Notes under the pieces: model-generated
Databases searched by the model: none
What the model saw: only the letters and a program-made list of their open reading frames with translations
What the model was told of the DNA's origin: nothing
From: Stutzerimonas stutzeri
GTDB taxonomy: Bacteria > Pseudomonadota > Gammaproteobacteria > Pseudomonadales > Pseudomonadaceae
NCBI RefSeq assembly: GCF_000219605.1
Contig: NC_015740.1
Location: 3,534,001 to 3,598,000, forward strand
Reading direction: 5' to 3'
DNA: 64,000 nucleotides
Program-made: the position numbers and the translations under genes
Shown here: positions 8,664 through 18,379 of the stretch, piece by piece
Position numbering within the stretch: position 1 is the first letter of the stretch
Layout of the letters: every line of letters starts with the position of its first letter

Positions 8664-9461
8664 ATGTATTTACTCGGGGAGCAACCGGCGTACGCCGATC
8701 GCCTGATCACTCGCCTGCAAACCATTCCCACCCAGCTGCTGGAAGGTCTGCAGCCATCGGGCCCCAACCTTGAACTCAAACACACCGACGACCTGTGCGC
8801 GGAGCTGCCTGCACAGCAGCTGTTCATTATCGAGACCGGGCTGCTGCATGCGCTGATCGATGGCAAACCACTGTTCTACCTCCAGGAAGGCGATCTGGTC
8901 GGCCTGCGCCAGTCGAGCGATCTGCCCGAGTGCCGCTATTGCAGCGACGAGCCCATCAGCCTGGTGCCCTACTCGCGCAACGCCGTGTTCCAGCACATCC
9001 ATGCCGACGAGCACCGCCAGGAGTTGTTCACTCAGTACCTGATCGGTCACACCGCGTTGCTGGGCGACGCCCTGGCGCGCCTCAAGCAGCCGGAGATCCG
9101 CCCCGCTACCGGCTTCAAGCATTTCGCCGTAGGTGAGGAGCTCATTCGCCAGGGCGACGAAGCGGACAATGTATTCATCATCATCGAAGGCCACGCCGAA
9201 GCCATCGTCGACGGACAGAAGGTTGGCGACGTACAGAAGGACGAGATCTTCGGGGCCATGGCGGTGTTCACCCGCGAGCGGCGCAGCGCAACCGTGGTCG
9301 CCAGCGAGCCATGCACTGTCATGGTCATTCCCAAGGAACAGTTCCTCGGCCTGACGCAAAGCAACCCGCGCATCGCCCACAGCCTGATCGAGAGCATGGC
9401 CCGACGCATCGACCTGCTGAACAAGGAAGTCACTCACCTGCGGGTCAACGTCGCCGTCTAG
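8664..9461 (+). CDS. cbpA: Cyclic nucleotide-binding domain protein, CbpA-like
   Basis: Protein of 265 residues with a C-terminal cNMP-binding domain (about 145-260). The beta-roll reads AVGEELIRQGDEADNVFIIIEG and the phosphate-binding cassette reads FGAMAVFTRERRSATV. Arg207, the phosphate ligand, is present, but the Glu normally contacting the ribose 2'-hydroxyl is Ala198. There is no DNA-binding helix-turn-helix, so it is not a CRP/Vfr transcription factor. The symbol rests on position: in P. aeruginosa the cAMP-binding protein gene cbpA lies just before prrF and phuW, as here. The ATG at 8664 follows AAGGA by eight bases; the longer upstream frame lacks a ribosome site. Confidence 0.8.
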   Translation: MYLLGEQPAYADRLITRLQTIPTQLLEGLQPSGPNLELKHTDDLCAELPAQQLFIIETGLLHALIDGKPLFYLQEGDLVGLRQSSDLPECRYCSDEPISLVPYSRNAVFQHIHADEHRQELFTQYLIGHTALLGDALARLKQPEIRPATGFKHFAVGEELIRQGDEADNVFIIIEGHAEAIVDGQKVGDVQKDEIFGAMAVFTRERRSATVVASEPCTVMVIPKEQFLGLTQSNPRIAHSLIESMARRIDLLNKEVTHLRVNVAV

Positions 9462-9505
9462 CGATCCGCTCGTCGCGGTCGCACATATATTTTTACGAAT
9501 GCCTG

Positions 9506-9536
9506 TTGACGCAGAAATGAGAATTGTTATTATTAT
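9506..9536 (+). promoter_or_regulatory. prrF promoter with overlapping Fur-like box
   Basis: TTGACG at 9506-9511 and TATTAT at 9528-9533 (16-bp spacer) form a sigma-70 promoter pointing at prrF. Overlapping it, 9513-9531 matches the 19-bp Fur consensus at 12 of 19 positions, with the core ATGAGAATtgTTATT. Iron-loaded Fur bound here would block the polymerase site, giving expression only in iron starvation. Confidence 0.85.
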
Positions 9537-9539
9537 CGC

Positions 9540-9649
9540 AACTGATCGCGAGGTCAGCCGATAGCTGAAGGCTCAGGCAGTCGATCCTTCAGGTTATCTC
9601 CTCATCAGGCTAATCACGGTTTTGACCCGGCTCTGCCGGGTCTTTTTTT
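9540..9649 (+). ncRNA. prrF: PrrF iron-responsive small RNA
   Basis: About 110 nt. It starts with the PrrF-type 5' segment ACTGATCGCGAGGTCAGCC, a hairpin, and contains the family's single-stranded target-pairing core around GGTTATCTCCTCATCAGG then CTAATCACGG. It ends in a perfect 8-bp terminator with seven T's. In pseudomonads PrrF acts with Hfq to repress mRNAs for non-essential iron proteins (sodB and others), sparing iron. Only one copy lies here; P. aeruginosa has two in tandem at the equivalent place. The start is inferred from promoter spacing. Confidence 0.93.
9624..9649 (+). terminator. Rho-independent terminator of prrF
   Basis: GACCCGGC / GCCGGGTC, a perfect 8-bp stem with a TCT loop, followed by seven T's. 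Confidence 0.95.
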
Positions 9650-9682
9650 GCCTGTCTTCTGCTGGCGGCAGATAAGGCAGCG

Positions 9683-10567
9683 CTATTTGCCGCGCTGCCG
9701 CAGTTGCTCGCAATGATCCTGCTCTGGTTGTGCCGGTGTATACCAGACGAAGTCTGCCTGCTCGGCGGATACCCTCTCGCCGACCTCGGCAAGCATCAGC
9801 ACCGTGACAGGCATGTCCGCCAGATCCTCGATATGCAGCGGCACCCCAAGGTCACGCCGCACATGGAACGCCCCCGCCAGCAGCATCGCGGGCTTTGGCG
9901 CCACGAGCAGACGTTCGGCCATGCGTCGATCACGCTGCTGTTGCACCGCCAGCATCGCCGGCAGCTGGCTTGCCGGCAGCATGCCGCAATGCGAGGTTTC
10001 GATCTGCGCTAGCAGAGCATCCCTCACCGTGGTCGTTGCCGAAGCGCGCCCCTGCAACGGGGGAGCGGCCCGGTAGATGGACATGATCTCGTCGCGTCCG
10101 AGATTTGCCTGCAACAGCGGATAGGACTGCATCAGCGCATGGCTGACCAAAGGCCCGTAGAGGTTCCAGTCCCAGCCCTTCTGCCAGTCCAGCGCCTGGG
10201 CAAGATCGCCCGGTGCATGGCCCGCGCGAAGGTCTCGACGCACACTGTCGATACGCGCCTGCTGGCCGGGCTCGAGCATTTCCAGCAGCAGGCTGCCCTG
10301 CGGGCGTTGCTGCTCCAGCGCCTGCAGCAGCCAGAGCTGCAGCGCATGGTGATCGGGATTGTCGTGGCGCTCGCCGACCAGCAGGGCCTCGCTGTCCTGC
10401 AACCTGACGACGAGCTGAGCAGGGGTCAGCACAGCGTCATTGCGCAGATCGACGATAAGGCCGAGATCGGCGTGGTCCCGCCCTTCCGGACCCTGCCACT
10501 CGGGCAGCGCTGGCAGTACGCTACAAGCGCTCAGCAAGACCACTGTCACTAAAACGATGATGCGCAC
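9683..10567 (-). CDS. phuW: ChaN-family lipoprotein of the heme-uptake cluster
   Basis: Predicted lipoprotein of 294 residues. The signal peptide ends in lipobox LLSAC. The ChaN/EreA-like core has LLVGERHDNPDHH (conserved GE-H motif) and LLLEMLEP. ChaN-type proteins bind heme, and PhuW is the last gene of the P. aeruginosa phu operon. The GTG at 10567 is six bases after AGGAGG; a GTG at 10570 is also possible, and the TTG at 10582 lies upstream of the ribosome site. The start is 11 bp after phuV, so it belongs to the phuUVW transcript. Function in heme acquisition is inferred from family and synteny. Confidence 0.82.
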   Translation of the reverse strand: MRIIVLVTVVLLSACSVLPALPEWQGPEGRDHADLGLIVDLRNDAVLTPAQLVVRLQDSEALLVGERHDNPDHHALQLWLLQALEQQRPQGSLLLEMLEPGQQARIDSVRRDLRAGHAPGDLAQALDWQKGWDWNLYGPLVSHALMQSYPLLQANLGRDEIMSIYRAAPPLQGRASATTTVRDALLAQIETSHCGMLPASQLPAMLAVQQQRDRRMAERLLVAPKPAMLLAGAFHVRRDLGVPLHIEDLADMPVTVLMLAEVGERVSAEQADFVWYTPAQPEQDHCEQLRQRGK

Positions 10568-10578
10568 CACAGACCTCC

Positions 10579-11346
10579 TCAACGAGCGATGACCAGGGGG
10601 TGACCTCGTTCCGGATGCCGCTGGACCAGCACATCCAGGCCGAACACGGCTTGCAGCGGCGCCTCGCGCAGCACCTCGTCCGGCGCGCCGGCGATCTGAG
10701 CGCGACCGTTCTTGAGCAGCAACAGGCGATCACAGTAACGGGCAGCCAGATTCAGGTCATGCAGGATCACCAGCGCGGCACCGCCCTGCTCGGCGAAACC
10801 CCGAACCGCCTGGAGGATGCTGTGCTGATGTGCCGGGTCGAGCATCGAGGTGGGCTCGTCGAGCAGCAGCACGCTGCCCTCGTCCCCCGGCCAGAGCTGC
10901 GCCAGCACTCGGGCAAGATGCACCCGCTGACGCTCGCCACCGGACAGCCGCAGATAGCTGCGCCCGGCCAGATGCTGCGCATCCGCGGCCTGGAGTGCAG
11001 CGGCCACGATGCGAGCATCAGCCTGACGGCCGCTGCAATGCGGCAGGCGCCCCATCGCGACCACATCCTCGACCTGGAAGGCAAAGCTCAGCGTCGAACT
11101 CTGCGGCAATACCGCCAGGCAACGCGCCCGCTCGCGATCCGACCAGCCTCCAAGCGCTCGTCCATGCAGCATGACCTGCCCTCTGGCGGTTTTCAGCTCG
11201 CCGGACAGAGCCTCCAGCAAGGTGCTCTTGCCCGCTCCGTTCGGGCCGAGCACACCCGACACCTGTCCCGCCTGCAAGCGCAGAGAAACCCCATCCAGCG
11301 CCGTGATGGCGCCACGCCTTACCGTCAGATCGCTGCCGACCAGCAT
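10579..11346 (-). CDS. phuV: Heme ABC transporter ATP-binding protein
   Basis: ATPase of 255 residues of the FecE/BtuD/HmuV type. Walker A is GPNGAGKST (about 35-43), the signature is LSGGERQRV, Walker B is LLLDEPTS and the H-loop is [21 protein letters not shown]. It powers import by PhuU. The ATG at 11346 overlaps the phuU stop by one base (TGATG), implying coupled translation. A longer open frame reaching 12138 in this phase is read-through opposite phuU and is not part of the gene. Vitamin B12 is the alternative substrate for this ATPase family; heme is preferred because phuW and prrF are adjacent. Confidence 0.9.
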   Translation of the reverse strand: MLVGSDLTVRRGAITALDGVSLRLQAGQVSGVLGPNGAGKSTLLEALSGELKTARGQVMLHGRALGGWSDRERARCLAVLPQSSTLSFAFQVEDVVAMGRLPHCSGRQADARIVAAALQAADAQHLAGRSYLRLSGGERQRVHLARVLAQLWPGDEGSVLLLDEPTSMLDPAHQHSILQAVRGFAEQGGAALVILHDLNLAARYCDRLLLLKNGRAQIAGAPDEVLREAPLQAVFGLDVLVQRHPERGHPLVIAR

Positions 11347-12383
11347 CAAACACGCTCCCGGAGCAGCAGGAACAGAAAGAACGGCGCGCCTAGCAGCGCC
11401 GTGACGATGCCGATCGGCAACTCGGCAGGTGCGATCACCAGCCGCGCGGCGACATCCGCCAGCAACAGCAAAGTGGCGCCGGCGAGCGCCGAGGCCGGCA
11501 AGAGCAGCCGATGATCCGGCCCCACCAGCAGACGCATCAGATGCGGGACGACCAGGCCGACGAAGCCGATCAGACCCGCGGCAGCAACGGCGGCGCCGAC
11601 ACCCAGCGCGGTACAGACCACCAGCTCGCGCTTGATGCGTTCGACGTCGAAACCCAAATGGCGCGCCTCGGATTCGCCTAGCAAGAGTGCATTCAAAGCC
11701 GTTGCGCGGCGTGGCAGCCAACCGCCGACGGCAAGCGTGATCAGCAACAGCGGCCATAGCCCCGGGTAGCTGGCGCCGTTCAGGCTGCCGAGATTCCAGA
11801 AGGTCAGTGAGCGCAACGTGGTGTCGTCGGCAAGATAGGTGAACAGGCCGACAATGGCACCGGCCAGTGCAGTCAGGGCGATACCCGCCAGCAGCATGGT
11901 GGCGACGCGGGTCTGCCCGTCGCGCCGCCCCAGCCGATACACCAGCAAGGTCACCGCGAGGCCGCCGAGGAAGGCGAACATGGACAGCACATAGGGCTGC
12001 CAGACCTGCGGCAGCGCGGGTACGAAGGTGCTGCCGACGATCGCGGCAGCCGCACCGAGCGCGGCGCCGCTGGACACCCCGACGAGCCCGGGATCGGCCA
12101 AGGAGTTGCGAAAGAGTCCCTGCATCGCCACGCCGCACAGGGCCAGCACGGCACCCGCGGCGCAGCCGAGCAGCGTACGCGGCAGTCGGATCTGGCCCAG
12201 GATCAACTCTGCCTGCTGCAGACCATCATGTCCGATCGACAGTCCCAGCAGCCGCAGCGCCGCCAGCGCGGTGTCGTCCAGCGCCAGGCTCAACGGGCCC
12301 AGCGCCAACGACAGCCAGACGGCTGCCAACAACAGCACGCTGAGTACGACAAACAGAATACGTACGGGAACCCGAGTGCCCAT
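11346..12383 (-). CDS. phuU: Heme ABC transporter permease (FecCD family)
   Basis: Polytopic inner-membrane protein of 345 residues with about ten hydrophobic segments. FecCD landmarks: [39 protein letters not shown], and the C-terminal [17 protein letters not shown], which contacts the ATPase. It is the pore for periplasmic-binding-protein-delivered heme. In P. aeruginosa phuT (binding protein) precedes it, but here the next gene upstream, 132 bp away, is an unrelated Rieske protein in the opposite direction. The importer therefore needs a binding protein encoded elsewhere. I see no clear Fur box in the upstream gap. Confidence 0.9.
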   Translation of the reverse strand: MGTRVPVRILFVVLSVLLLAAVWLSLALGPLSLALDDTALAALRLLGLSIGHDGLQQAELILGQIRLPRTLLGCAAGAVLALCGVAMQGLFRNSLADPGLVGVSSGAALGAAAAIVGSTFVPALPQVWQPYVLSMFAFLGGLAVTLLVYRLGRRDGQTRVATMLLAGIALTALAGAIVGLFTYLADDTTLRSLTFWNLGSLNGASYPGLWPLLLITLAVGGWLPRRATALNALLLGESEARHLGFDVERIKRELVVCTALGVGAAVAAAGLIGFVGLVVPHLMRLLVGPDHRLLLPASALAGATLLLLADVAARLVIAPAELPIGIVTALLGAPFFLFLLLRERV

Positions 12384-12515
12384 CAGGGATGCTTCGCCAG
12401 GCGGATGAGGGGCGAAGGATAAGAGCGTGTCGGCGGCGCCGCCACCCCGCGATTAGCATCGGGCTGCGCACGAGCAGTGCTTGCGGGATAATCGCCGTTC
12501 CTGCGAGAGGTCAAG

Positions 12516-12851
12516 ATGATTCGATTGTGCGCAACATCCGAACTGCCGGAAGGGCAGAGCCGCGGTTTCACCGCAGGCGAACTGCAGATCATCGCGGTTC
12601 GCCGGGATGGCCGGGCCTACCTGTACGAGAACCGCTGCCCGCACCGGGGCGTGCCGCTGGAATGGCTGCCCGACCGGTTCCTCGACGACAGCGGCAGCCT
12701 GCTCCAATGCGCCACCCATGGCGCACTGTTCCTCATCGAATCGGGCGAATGCGTGGCGGGCCCCTGCGCCGGGCAATCGCTACGGCCACTGGATGCGATC
12801 GAGCGGGACGACAGCATCTGGTTGCAAACTGTCAGGCAGAGCGACAGTTGA
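12516..12851 (+). CDS. Rieske [2Fe-2S] protein
   Basis: Stand-alone Rieske-fold protein of 111 residues. Cluster ligands are Cys41/His43 (CPHRG) and Cys65/His68 (CATHG), 22 residues apart. No signal peptide, membrane anchor or oxygenase catalytic domain is present, so it is probably a soluble ferredoxin-like electron carrier or a sensor. A GATAAT at 12487-12492 is a possible -10. Its partner is unknown; 61 bp downstream lies dsbD. Confidence 0.88.
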   Translation: MIRLCATSELPEGQSRGFTAGELQIIAVRRDGRAYLYENRCPHRGVPLEWLPDRFLDDSGSLLQCATHGALFLIESGECVAGPCAGQSLRPLDAIERDDSIWLQTVRQSDS

Positions 12852-12912
12852 GCACGGGCGCCGAGCTCCGGGCTTGGGTATCATGCCGCCACAGCTTTAC
12901 CGTGAGATCGCC

Positions 12913-14679
12913 ATGCTTCGCCTGTTGAGTCTGCTGCTTCTGCTCTTCGTGTTACCCGCCAACGCCGGCCTGTTCGACAACAAGCCCAGCGCGAGCTTCG
13001 GCGGGCTGAACAACAGCAGCGACTTTCTGCCGGTACGCGAGGCGTTCAAGCTGAGCCTGGTCGAGGCGTCCCCCGAGCGGATCACCCTGCGCTTCGTCGC
13101 CGCCGAAGGCTACTACCTCTACCGCCACCGCTTCGCCTTCCAGAGCAGCGACGCGGACGTCACCCTCGGCGAACCGCGCATGCCCGATGGCGTCGCCAAG
13201 GTGGATGACTATTTCGGCGAGATCGAAGCCTATTACGGCATTCTCGATATCGAGCTGCCGGTAACCAACACCGAAAACCGCCCCTTTACCCTGCAGGTCA
13301 CCTATCAGGGCTGCGCCGACAAGGGGCTGTGCTACCCACCGGAAACCGAATCGATCACGATCGGCGATGGCGCGGCACCAGGCTCCGCGGCCGCGGGCAG
13401 CGAGGCCAACCCGCGCGATGTGTCCTGGCGCTCGATCGCGCTGTTCTTCCTCGCCGGGCTAGGCCTGACCTTCACCCCATGCGTGCTGCCGATGCTGCCG
13501 ATCCTCACCGGGGTGGTCTTGCGCGGCCAGCCCGGCGGCATGCGCAGCTTCCTGCTGTCGGTGACCTATGTACTGCCGATGGCCGGCGGTTTCGCCGTAC
13601 TCGGCGCACTGATGGGCGTGTTCGGTGCCGAGCTGAATCTGCAGGCACGCCTGCAGTCGGCATGGATTCTCGTGCCGTTCGCACTGTTCTTCGTGGTCTT
13701 CGCGCTGGCCATGTTCGGCCTGTTCGAGCTGCGCCTGCCGCAGGCCTTGAGCGGCCGCCTCGACCGTCTGGCCGGCAGCGCCCGCGGCGGTTCGTTCACC
13801 GGCGCCGCGATGCTGGGGGCGGTGTCCAGCCTGCTGGTATCGCCGTGCGTCTCCGCTCCGCTGGCCGGTGCACTGCTCTACATCAGCGCCAGCGGCGACG
13901 CCGTGGGCGGCGGGCTGAAGCTGTTCGCCCTGGGCCTAGGCATGGGCGCGCCGCTGGTGTTGTTCGCCACCGGTGGTGGAGCCCTGTTGCCCAAGAGTGG
14001 ACCCTGGATGGTCGGCGTGCGCAACCTCTTCGGCGTGCTGCTGCTGGCCGTCGCGATCTGGATGCTCGAGCGCGTCCTGCCAGGCCCCATCGCCCTGGCA
14101 CTCTGGGGGTTGTTGGCGGCGGGCAGCGCGCTGTTCCTCGGCACCCTGGAGCTCACCGGCAAGACGCCTCGTCAGAAGCTCGCCCAGTTGCTCGGCCTGG
14201 CCCTGCTGGTCTACGCCCTTGCCGCCTGGGTCGGCGCTTTGCAAGGCGGCTCCGATCCGCTGCGGCCGCTGCCGATGGCCAGTGGCAGCGCGCCGGGCAG
14301 CCAGGCCGGCGAAGGTTGGCATACCGTTTCCACGCCTGCGGAACTGGACGCGCAACTGGCCGCTGCCCGTGCCGCCGGCCAGCCGCTGATGCTGGACTGG
14401 TATGCCGATTGGTGCATCAGCTGCAAGGTCATCGAACGCGAGGTCTTCGCCAATCCGCAGGTCGCTCCGCGCCTGACCGACTATCGTCTAATCCGCTTCG
14501 ATATCACCGAGAGCAATGCCGCCCAGCGCAGCCTGCTGGACCGCTACAAGCTGTTCGGCCCGCCCGCCATCCTGTTCTTCGGTGGCGACGGAAAAGAGCT
14601 GAACGAGGTCCGCGTAGTCGGCGAGATAGACGCCTCCGGCTTCGCCGAGCGACTGGATCGAGCAGCAGCTCTGCTCTAG
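12913..14679 (+). CDS. dsbD: Protein-disulfide reductase DsbD
   Basis: Membrane thiol-reductant conduit of 588 residues that carries electrons from cytoplasmic thioredoxin to periplasmic DsbC, DsbG and cytochrome c maturation. The signal peptide is 1-18. The periplasmic alpha domain has Cys134/Cys140 (GCADKGLC). The multi-TM beta domain has Cys190 (TPCVLPMLP) and Cys312 (SPCVSAP). The C-terminal thioredoxin-like domain has Cys501/Cys504 (WCISC). All three redox pairs are present, so the enzyme should be functional. The ATG at 12913 opens the signal peptide; the much longer frame from 12607 overlaps the Rieske gene and is rejected. Confidence 0.96.
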   Translation: MLRLLSLLLLLFVLPANAGLFDNKPSASFGGLNNSSDFLPVREAFKLSLVEASPERITLRFVAAEGYYLYRHRFAFQSSDADVTLGEPRMPDGVAKVDDYFGEIEAYYGILDIELPVTNTENRPFTLQVTYQGCADKGLCYPPETESITIGDGAAPGSAAAGSEANPRDVSWRSIALFFLAGLGLTFTPCVLPMLPILTGVVLRGQPGGMRSFLLSVTYVLPMAGGFAVLGALMGVFGAELNLQARLQSAWILVPFALFFVVFALAMFGLFELRLPQALSGRLDRLAGSARGGSFTGAAMLGAVSSLLVSPCVSAPLAGALLYISASGDAVGGGLKLFALGLGMGAPLVLFATGGGALLPKSGPWMVGVRNLFGVLLLAVAIWMLERVLPGPIALALWGLLAAGSALFLGTLELTGKTPRQKLAQLLGLALLVYALAAWVGALQGGSDPLRPLPMASGSAPGSQAGEGWHTVSTPAELDAQLAAARAAGQPLMLDWYADWCISCKVIEREVFANPQVAPRLTDYRLIRFDITESNAAQRSLLDRYKLFGPPAILFFGGDGKELNEVRVVGEIDASGFAERLDRAAALL

Positions 14680-14890
14680 GTGCGGAACGCAATCCCCACG
14701 CTTTGTCGCAGATACTCGAGACATCCCTGCGGCCGACGAATGATTGCCGGAATCTTCAGACATAATGCGGGCATTTCCTTCGATCGCGACATGACTGGAC
14801 AGTCAGCCCTCGCCTGGGGCATAGTTTTTCCCCTCTCGCGACCCGGCCTGCCCCGCCGCGTCGGCGTACCCAGAAAAACAAGGAACACCC

Positions 14891-15334
14891 ATGGCCACCC
14901 TACTGGTCCTGCACGGCCCCAATCTCAATCTGCTAGGCACCCGCGAGCCCGGCGTCTATGGCGCGGTGACGCTGGCGCAGATCAATCAGGATCTTGAGCA
15001 GCGCGCCCGTGCCGCGGGCCATCATCTGCTGCATCTGCAATCGAATGCCGAGTACGAGCTGATCGAGCGCATCCATGCCGCGCGCAGCGAAGGCGTGGAC
15101 TTCATCCTGATCAATCCTGCGGCATTCACTCACACCAGCGTCGCATTACGTGACGCATTGCTGGCCGTGAGCATCCCATTCATCGAAGTGCACCTGTCCA
15201 ACGTGCACAAACGCGAACCTTTCCGCCATCACTCCTATTTCTCCGACGTAGCGGTAGGGGTGATCTGCGGCCTTGGCGCCAGCGGTTACCGACTGGCCCT
15301 GGAGGCCGCCCTGGAACAACTCGCTGCTTCCTGA
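14891..15334 (+). CDS. aroQ: Type II 3-dehydroquinate dehydratase
   Basis: Dodecameric shikimate-pathway enzyme of 147 residues that dehydrates 3-dehydroquinate. Landmarks: [17 protein letters not shown] (with the catalytic Tyr of the lid), [30 protein letters not shown] and [19 protein letters not shown]. Length is typical. An AAGGAACACCC ribosome site precedes the ATG. It lies just upstream of accB, the usual aroQ-accB-accC order in gammaproteobacteria. Confidence 0.97.
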   Translation: MATLLVLHGPNLNLLGTREPGVYGAVTLAQINQDLEQRARAAGHHLLHLQSNAEYELIERIHAARSEGVDFILINPAAFTHTSVALRDALLAVSIPFIEVHLSNVHKREPFRHHSYFSDVAVGVICGLGASGYRLALEAALEQLAAS

Positions 15335-15338
15335 TGGG

Positions 15339-15360
15339 CTCGACGCAGGTGTCGAGTCTT
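15339..15360 (+). terminator. Hairpin between aroQ and accB
   Basis: CTCGAC / GTCGAG with a GCAGGT loop, followed by TCTT. A weak terminator or attenuating hairpin within the aroQ-accB spacer. Confidence 0.35.
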
Positions 15361-15410
15361 GAAGAAGCGAGCAGCAATGCCCTTTGAACTTACCTGGGAG
15401 TCAACGCTTC

Positions 15411-15869
15411 ATGGATATTCGCAAAGTCAAGAAACTGATCGAACTGCTGGAAGAGTCCGGTATCGACGAACTGGAAATCCACGAGGGTGAAGAGTCGGTA
15501 CGCATCAGCCGTCACAGCAAGCAGGTCGCGATGCAGCAGCCGATCTACGCACAGGCTCCGGCCGCACCGGCGCCTGCTCCGGCCGCCGCTGCCGCCCCGG
15601 CTGCTGACGCTGCTCCTGCCGCACCCAAGCTGAACGGCAACGTGGTCCGCTCGCCGATGGTCGGCACCTTCTACCGCGCCTCCTCGCCGGAATCCAAGCC
15701 GTTCGTCGAAGTCGGTCAGAGCGTGAAGAAGGGCGACATCCTCTGCATCGTCGAAGCCATGAAGATGATGAACCACATCGAGGCCGAGATCAGCGGCACC
15801 ATCGAATCCATCCTGGTGGAGAATGGTCAGCCGGTCGAATACGACCAGCCGCTGTTCACCATCGTTTGA
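15411..15869 (+). CDS. accB: Biotin carboxyl carrier protein of acetyl-CoA carboxylase
   Basis: Carrier of 152 residues. An N-terminal dimerisation segment ([18 protein letters not shown]) is followed by an Ala/Pro-rich swinging linker (about 45-72) and the biotinyl domain. The biotinylated residue is Lys118 in EAMKMM, and the protruding thumb is visible in [20 protein letters not shown]. It carries CO2 between AccC and the carboxyltransferase in the first step of fatty-acid synthesis. It is 17 bp upstream of accC. Confidence 0.97.
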   Translation: MDIRKVKKLIELLEESGIDELEIHEGEESVRISRHSKQVAMQQPIYAQAPAAPAPAPAAAAAPAADAAPAAPKLNGNVVRSPMVGTFYRASSPESKPFVEVGQSVKKGDILCIVEAMKMMNHIEAEISGTIESILVENGQPVEYDQPLFTIV

Positions 15870-15886
15870 ACCGCGGAGAGCCAGCG

Positions 15887-17236
15887 ATGTTGGAAAAAGT
15901 ACTGATCGCCAACCGCGGCGAGATCGCCCTTCGTGTCCTGCGCGCCTGCAAGGAACTGGGCATCAAGACCGTGGCGGTGCACTCCACTGCCGACCGTGAC
16001 CTGATGCATGTGTCGCTGGCCGACGAGTCCGTGTGCATCGGCCCGGCCTCCTCCGCCCAGTCCTACCTGAGCATTCCGGCCATCATCGCCGCTGCCGAGG
16101 TCACTGGTGCCGACGGCATCCATCCCGGTTACGGGTTCCTCGCCGAGAACGCCGACTTCGCCGAGCAGGTGGAAAAATCCGGTTTCACCTTCATCGGCCC
16201 GACTGCCGATGTTATCCGCCTGATGGGCGACAAGGTGTCGGCCAAGGACGCCATGAAGCAGGCCGGCGTGCCGACCGTTCCGGGTTCTGACGGCCCGCTG
16301 CCGGAAGACGAAAAGGAAGCGCTGCGAATCGCTCGCGAAGTAGGCTACCCGGTGATCATCAAGGCCGCCGGTGGCGGTGGTGGTCGCGGCATGCGCGTGG
16401 TGCATAAGGAAGAGGACCTGATCGCCTCGGCCAAGCTGACCCGCAACGAAGCCGGCGCCGCCTTCGGCAACCCGATGGTCTACCTCGAGAAGTTCCTCAC
16501 CAATCCACGCCACGTGGAAATCCAGGTGCTGGCCGACGGCCAGGGCAACGCCATCCACCTGGGCGACCGCGACTGCTCGCTGCAGCGCCGCCACCAGAAG
16601 GTGATCGAGGAAGCCCCAGCCCCGCTGATCGATGAAGAAGCCCGCCGCAAGGTCCAGGCCCGCTGCGTCAAGGCGTGCATCGACATCGGCTACCGCGGCG
16701 CGGGTACCTTCGAGTTCCTCTATGAAGATGGCAACTTCTACTTCATCGAGATGAACACCCGTGTACAGGTGGAGCACCCGGTCACCGAGATGGTCACCGG
16801 CATCGACATCGTCAAGGAAATGCTGCTGATCGGTGGCGGCCAGAAGCTGTCGATCAAGCAGGAAGACGTGGTCATCCGCGGCCATGCCGTCGAATGCCGC
16901 ATCAACGCCGAAGACCCGCGTACCTTCATGCCCAGCCCGGGCAAGGTGAAGCATTTCCATGCGCCCGGCGGCAACGGCGTGCGCGTCGACTCGCACCTGT
17001 ACGACGGCTACTCGGTACCGCCGCACTACGACTCGCTGATCGGCAAGCTGATCACCTTCGGCGCGAACCGTGACGAGGCCATGGGCCGGATGCGCAACGC
17101 GCTGGACGAACTGATCGTCGACGGCATCAAGACCAACGCCCCGCTGCATCGCGATCTCGTACGCGATCCAGGCTTCTGCAAGGGCGGCGTGAACATCCAT
17201 TACCTGGAAAAGAAACTGGGTATGGACAAGCACTGA
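15887..17236 (+). CDS. accC: Biotin carboxylase of acetyl-CoA carboxylase
   Basis: ATP-grasp enzyme of 449 residues that carboxylates AccB-bound biotin. Landmarks: [20 protein letters not shown], the glycine-rich ATP loop [14 protein letters not shown], the active-site [18 protein letters not shown] and the C-terminal [12 protein letters not shown]. Length equals the family norm. The ATG at 15887 follows CGGAGAG; a GTT/ATG-less extension upstream overlaps accB and is ignored. It forms an operon with accB. Confidence 0.97.
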   Translation: MLEKVLIANRGEIALRVLRACKELGIKTVAVHSTADRDLMHVSLADESVCIGPASSAQSYLSIPAIIAAAEVTGADGIHPGYGFLAENADFAEQVEKSGFTFIGPTADVIRLMGDKVSAKDAMKQAGVPTVPGSDGPLPEDEKEALRIAREVGYPVIIKAAGGGGGRGMRVVHKEEDLIASAKLTRNEAGAAFGNPMVYLEKFLTNPRHVEIQVLADGQGNAIHLGDRDCSLQRRHQKVIEEAPAPLIDEEARRKVQARCVKACIDIGYRGAGTFEFLYEDGNFYFIEMNTRVQVEHPVTEMVTGIDIVKEMLLIGGGQKLSIKQEDVVIRGHAVECRINAEDPRTFMPSPGKVKHFHAPGGNGVRVDSHLYDGYSVPPHYDSLIGKLITFGANRDEAMGRMRNALDELIVDGIKTNAPLHRDLVRDPGFCKGGVNIHYLEKKLGMDKH

Positions 17237-17255
17237 GCCTCGGCTCGGCATGACA

Positions 17256-17280
17256 GGGGCTGCCTTCGGGCGGCCCTTGT
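17256..17280 (+). terminator. Weak terminator after accC
   Basis: GGGCTGCC-TTCG-GGCGGCCC stem-loop with one mismatch, followed by TTGTCGTTT. A plausible end of the accBC transcript. Confidence 0.5.
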
Positions 17281-17385
17281 CGTTTCTGCGCCCCGCCCGA
17301 CCGTTTGGGGCAAGCCGCGCTGGCCGCCGCACCCGCTGCTCCAGTAAGCTTGCCCGCTTTCCGCGACCCAACTCGAGAGGCCTTC

Positions 17386-18267
17386 ATGTCCTGGCTGCAG
17401 ATCCGACTCGCCATCACCCCCGATCAGGCCGAAGCGCTGGAAGACCAGCTGCTGCAGCTGGGCGCGGTCTCGGTCACCTTCATGGATGCCGAAGACCAAC
17501 CGATCTTCGAGCCGGACCTCAATACCACGCCGCTCTGGTCGCATACGCACCTGCTGGCACTGTTCGAGGCCGATACCGATCCCGACGCGCTGCTCGCCCA
17601 TCTGCAGCTTCTGCGCGGTGGTGACCTGCCCGAGCATCAGACCGAGGTGATCGAGGACCAGGATTGGGAACGCAGCTGGATGGACAACTTCCAGCCAATG
17701 CGCTTCGGACATCGCCTGTGGATCGTGCCCAGCTGGCACGCCGCACCGGAGCCGGACGCGGTCAACCTGCTGCTCGATCCCGGCCTGGCCTTCGGCACCG
17801 GCACCCACCCCACCACCGCGCTGTGCCTGGAATGGCTTGACGCACAAACACTGGACGACCGGTTACTGCTCGATTTCGGCTGCGGTTCGGGAATCCTCGC
17901 GATCGCTGGCCTGCTGCTGGGTGCTCGCCAGGCCGTGGGCACCGATATCGATCCGCAGGCGCTGGATGCTTCGCGCGACAATGCCGAGCGCAATGGCATC
18001 GCCCCGGAGCGCTTCACCCTCTACCTGCCCGAACAGCTGCCGCAAGAACCGGCCGACGTGGTGGTTGCCAACATCCTTGCCGGGCCGCTCGTCTCACTGG
18101 CGCAGCAGATCACCGCCCTGGTCAAGCCGGGCGGCCGGCTGGCGCTGTCCGGCATCCTCGCCGAACAGGCCGACGAGGTTCGCGCGGCTTACAGCGGCGC
18201 CTTCGACCTCGACCCGACCGCCGACAAGGACGGCTGGGTACGCATCAGCGGCGTTCGTCGCAGCTGA
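17386..18267 (+). CDS. prmA: Ribosomal protein L11 methyltransferase
   Basis: Trimethylates ribosomal protein L11, 293 residues. The N-terminal substrate-recognition domain (about 1-75) is [20 protein letters not shown] onward. The linker is followed by the SAM fold with [15 protein letters not shown], motif [16 protein letters not shown] and the NILAGPL catalytic loop. The ATG at 17386 is preceded by GAGAGG; the longer frame from 17305 lacks family similarity. L11 methylation is usually dispensable. Confidence 0.95.
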   Translation: MSWLQIRLAITPDQAEALEDQLLQLGAVSVTFMDAEDQPIFEPDLNTTPLWSHTHLLALFEADTDPDALLAHLQLLRGGDLPEHQTEVIEDQDWERSWMDNFQPMRFGHRLWIVPSWHAAPEPDAVNLLLDPGLAFGTGTHPTTALCLEWLDAQTLDDRLLLDFGCGSGILAIAGLLLGARQAVGTDIDPQALDASRDNAERNGIAPERFTLYLPEQLPQEPADVVVANILAGPLVSLAQQITALVKPGGRLALSGILAEQADEVRAAYSGAFDLDPTADKDGWVRISGVRRS

Positions 18268-18379
18268 TGTGCAGCGGCATGCGATCGTCCCCGCACACTT
18301 GGACAGCAGGCGCGGCGGCCACTGCCGCTGCGCCGCCGGCTTGCGCTAGACTAGCCGGCACCTCCGCGCGGAAACACGC

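Noticed and set aside
10579..12138. phuV extended N-terminally into phuU
   Set aside because: The extra 264 residues are the out-of-phase phuU sequence; the ATG at 11346 gives a normal ATPase and a TGATG junction.
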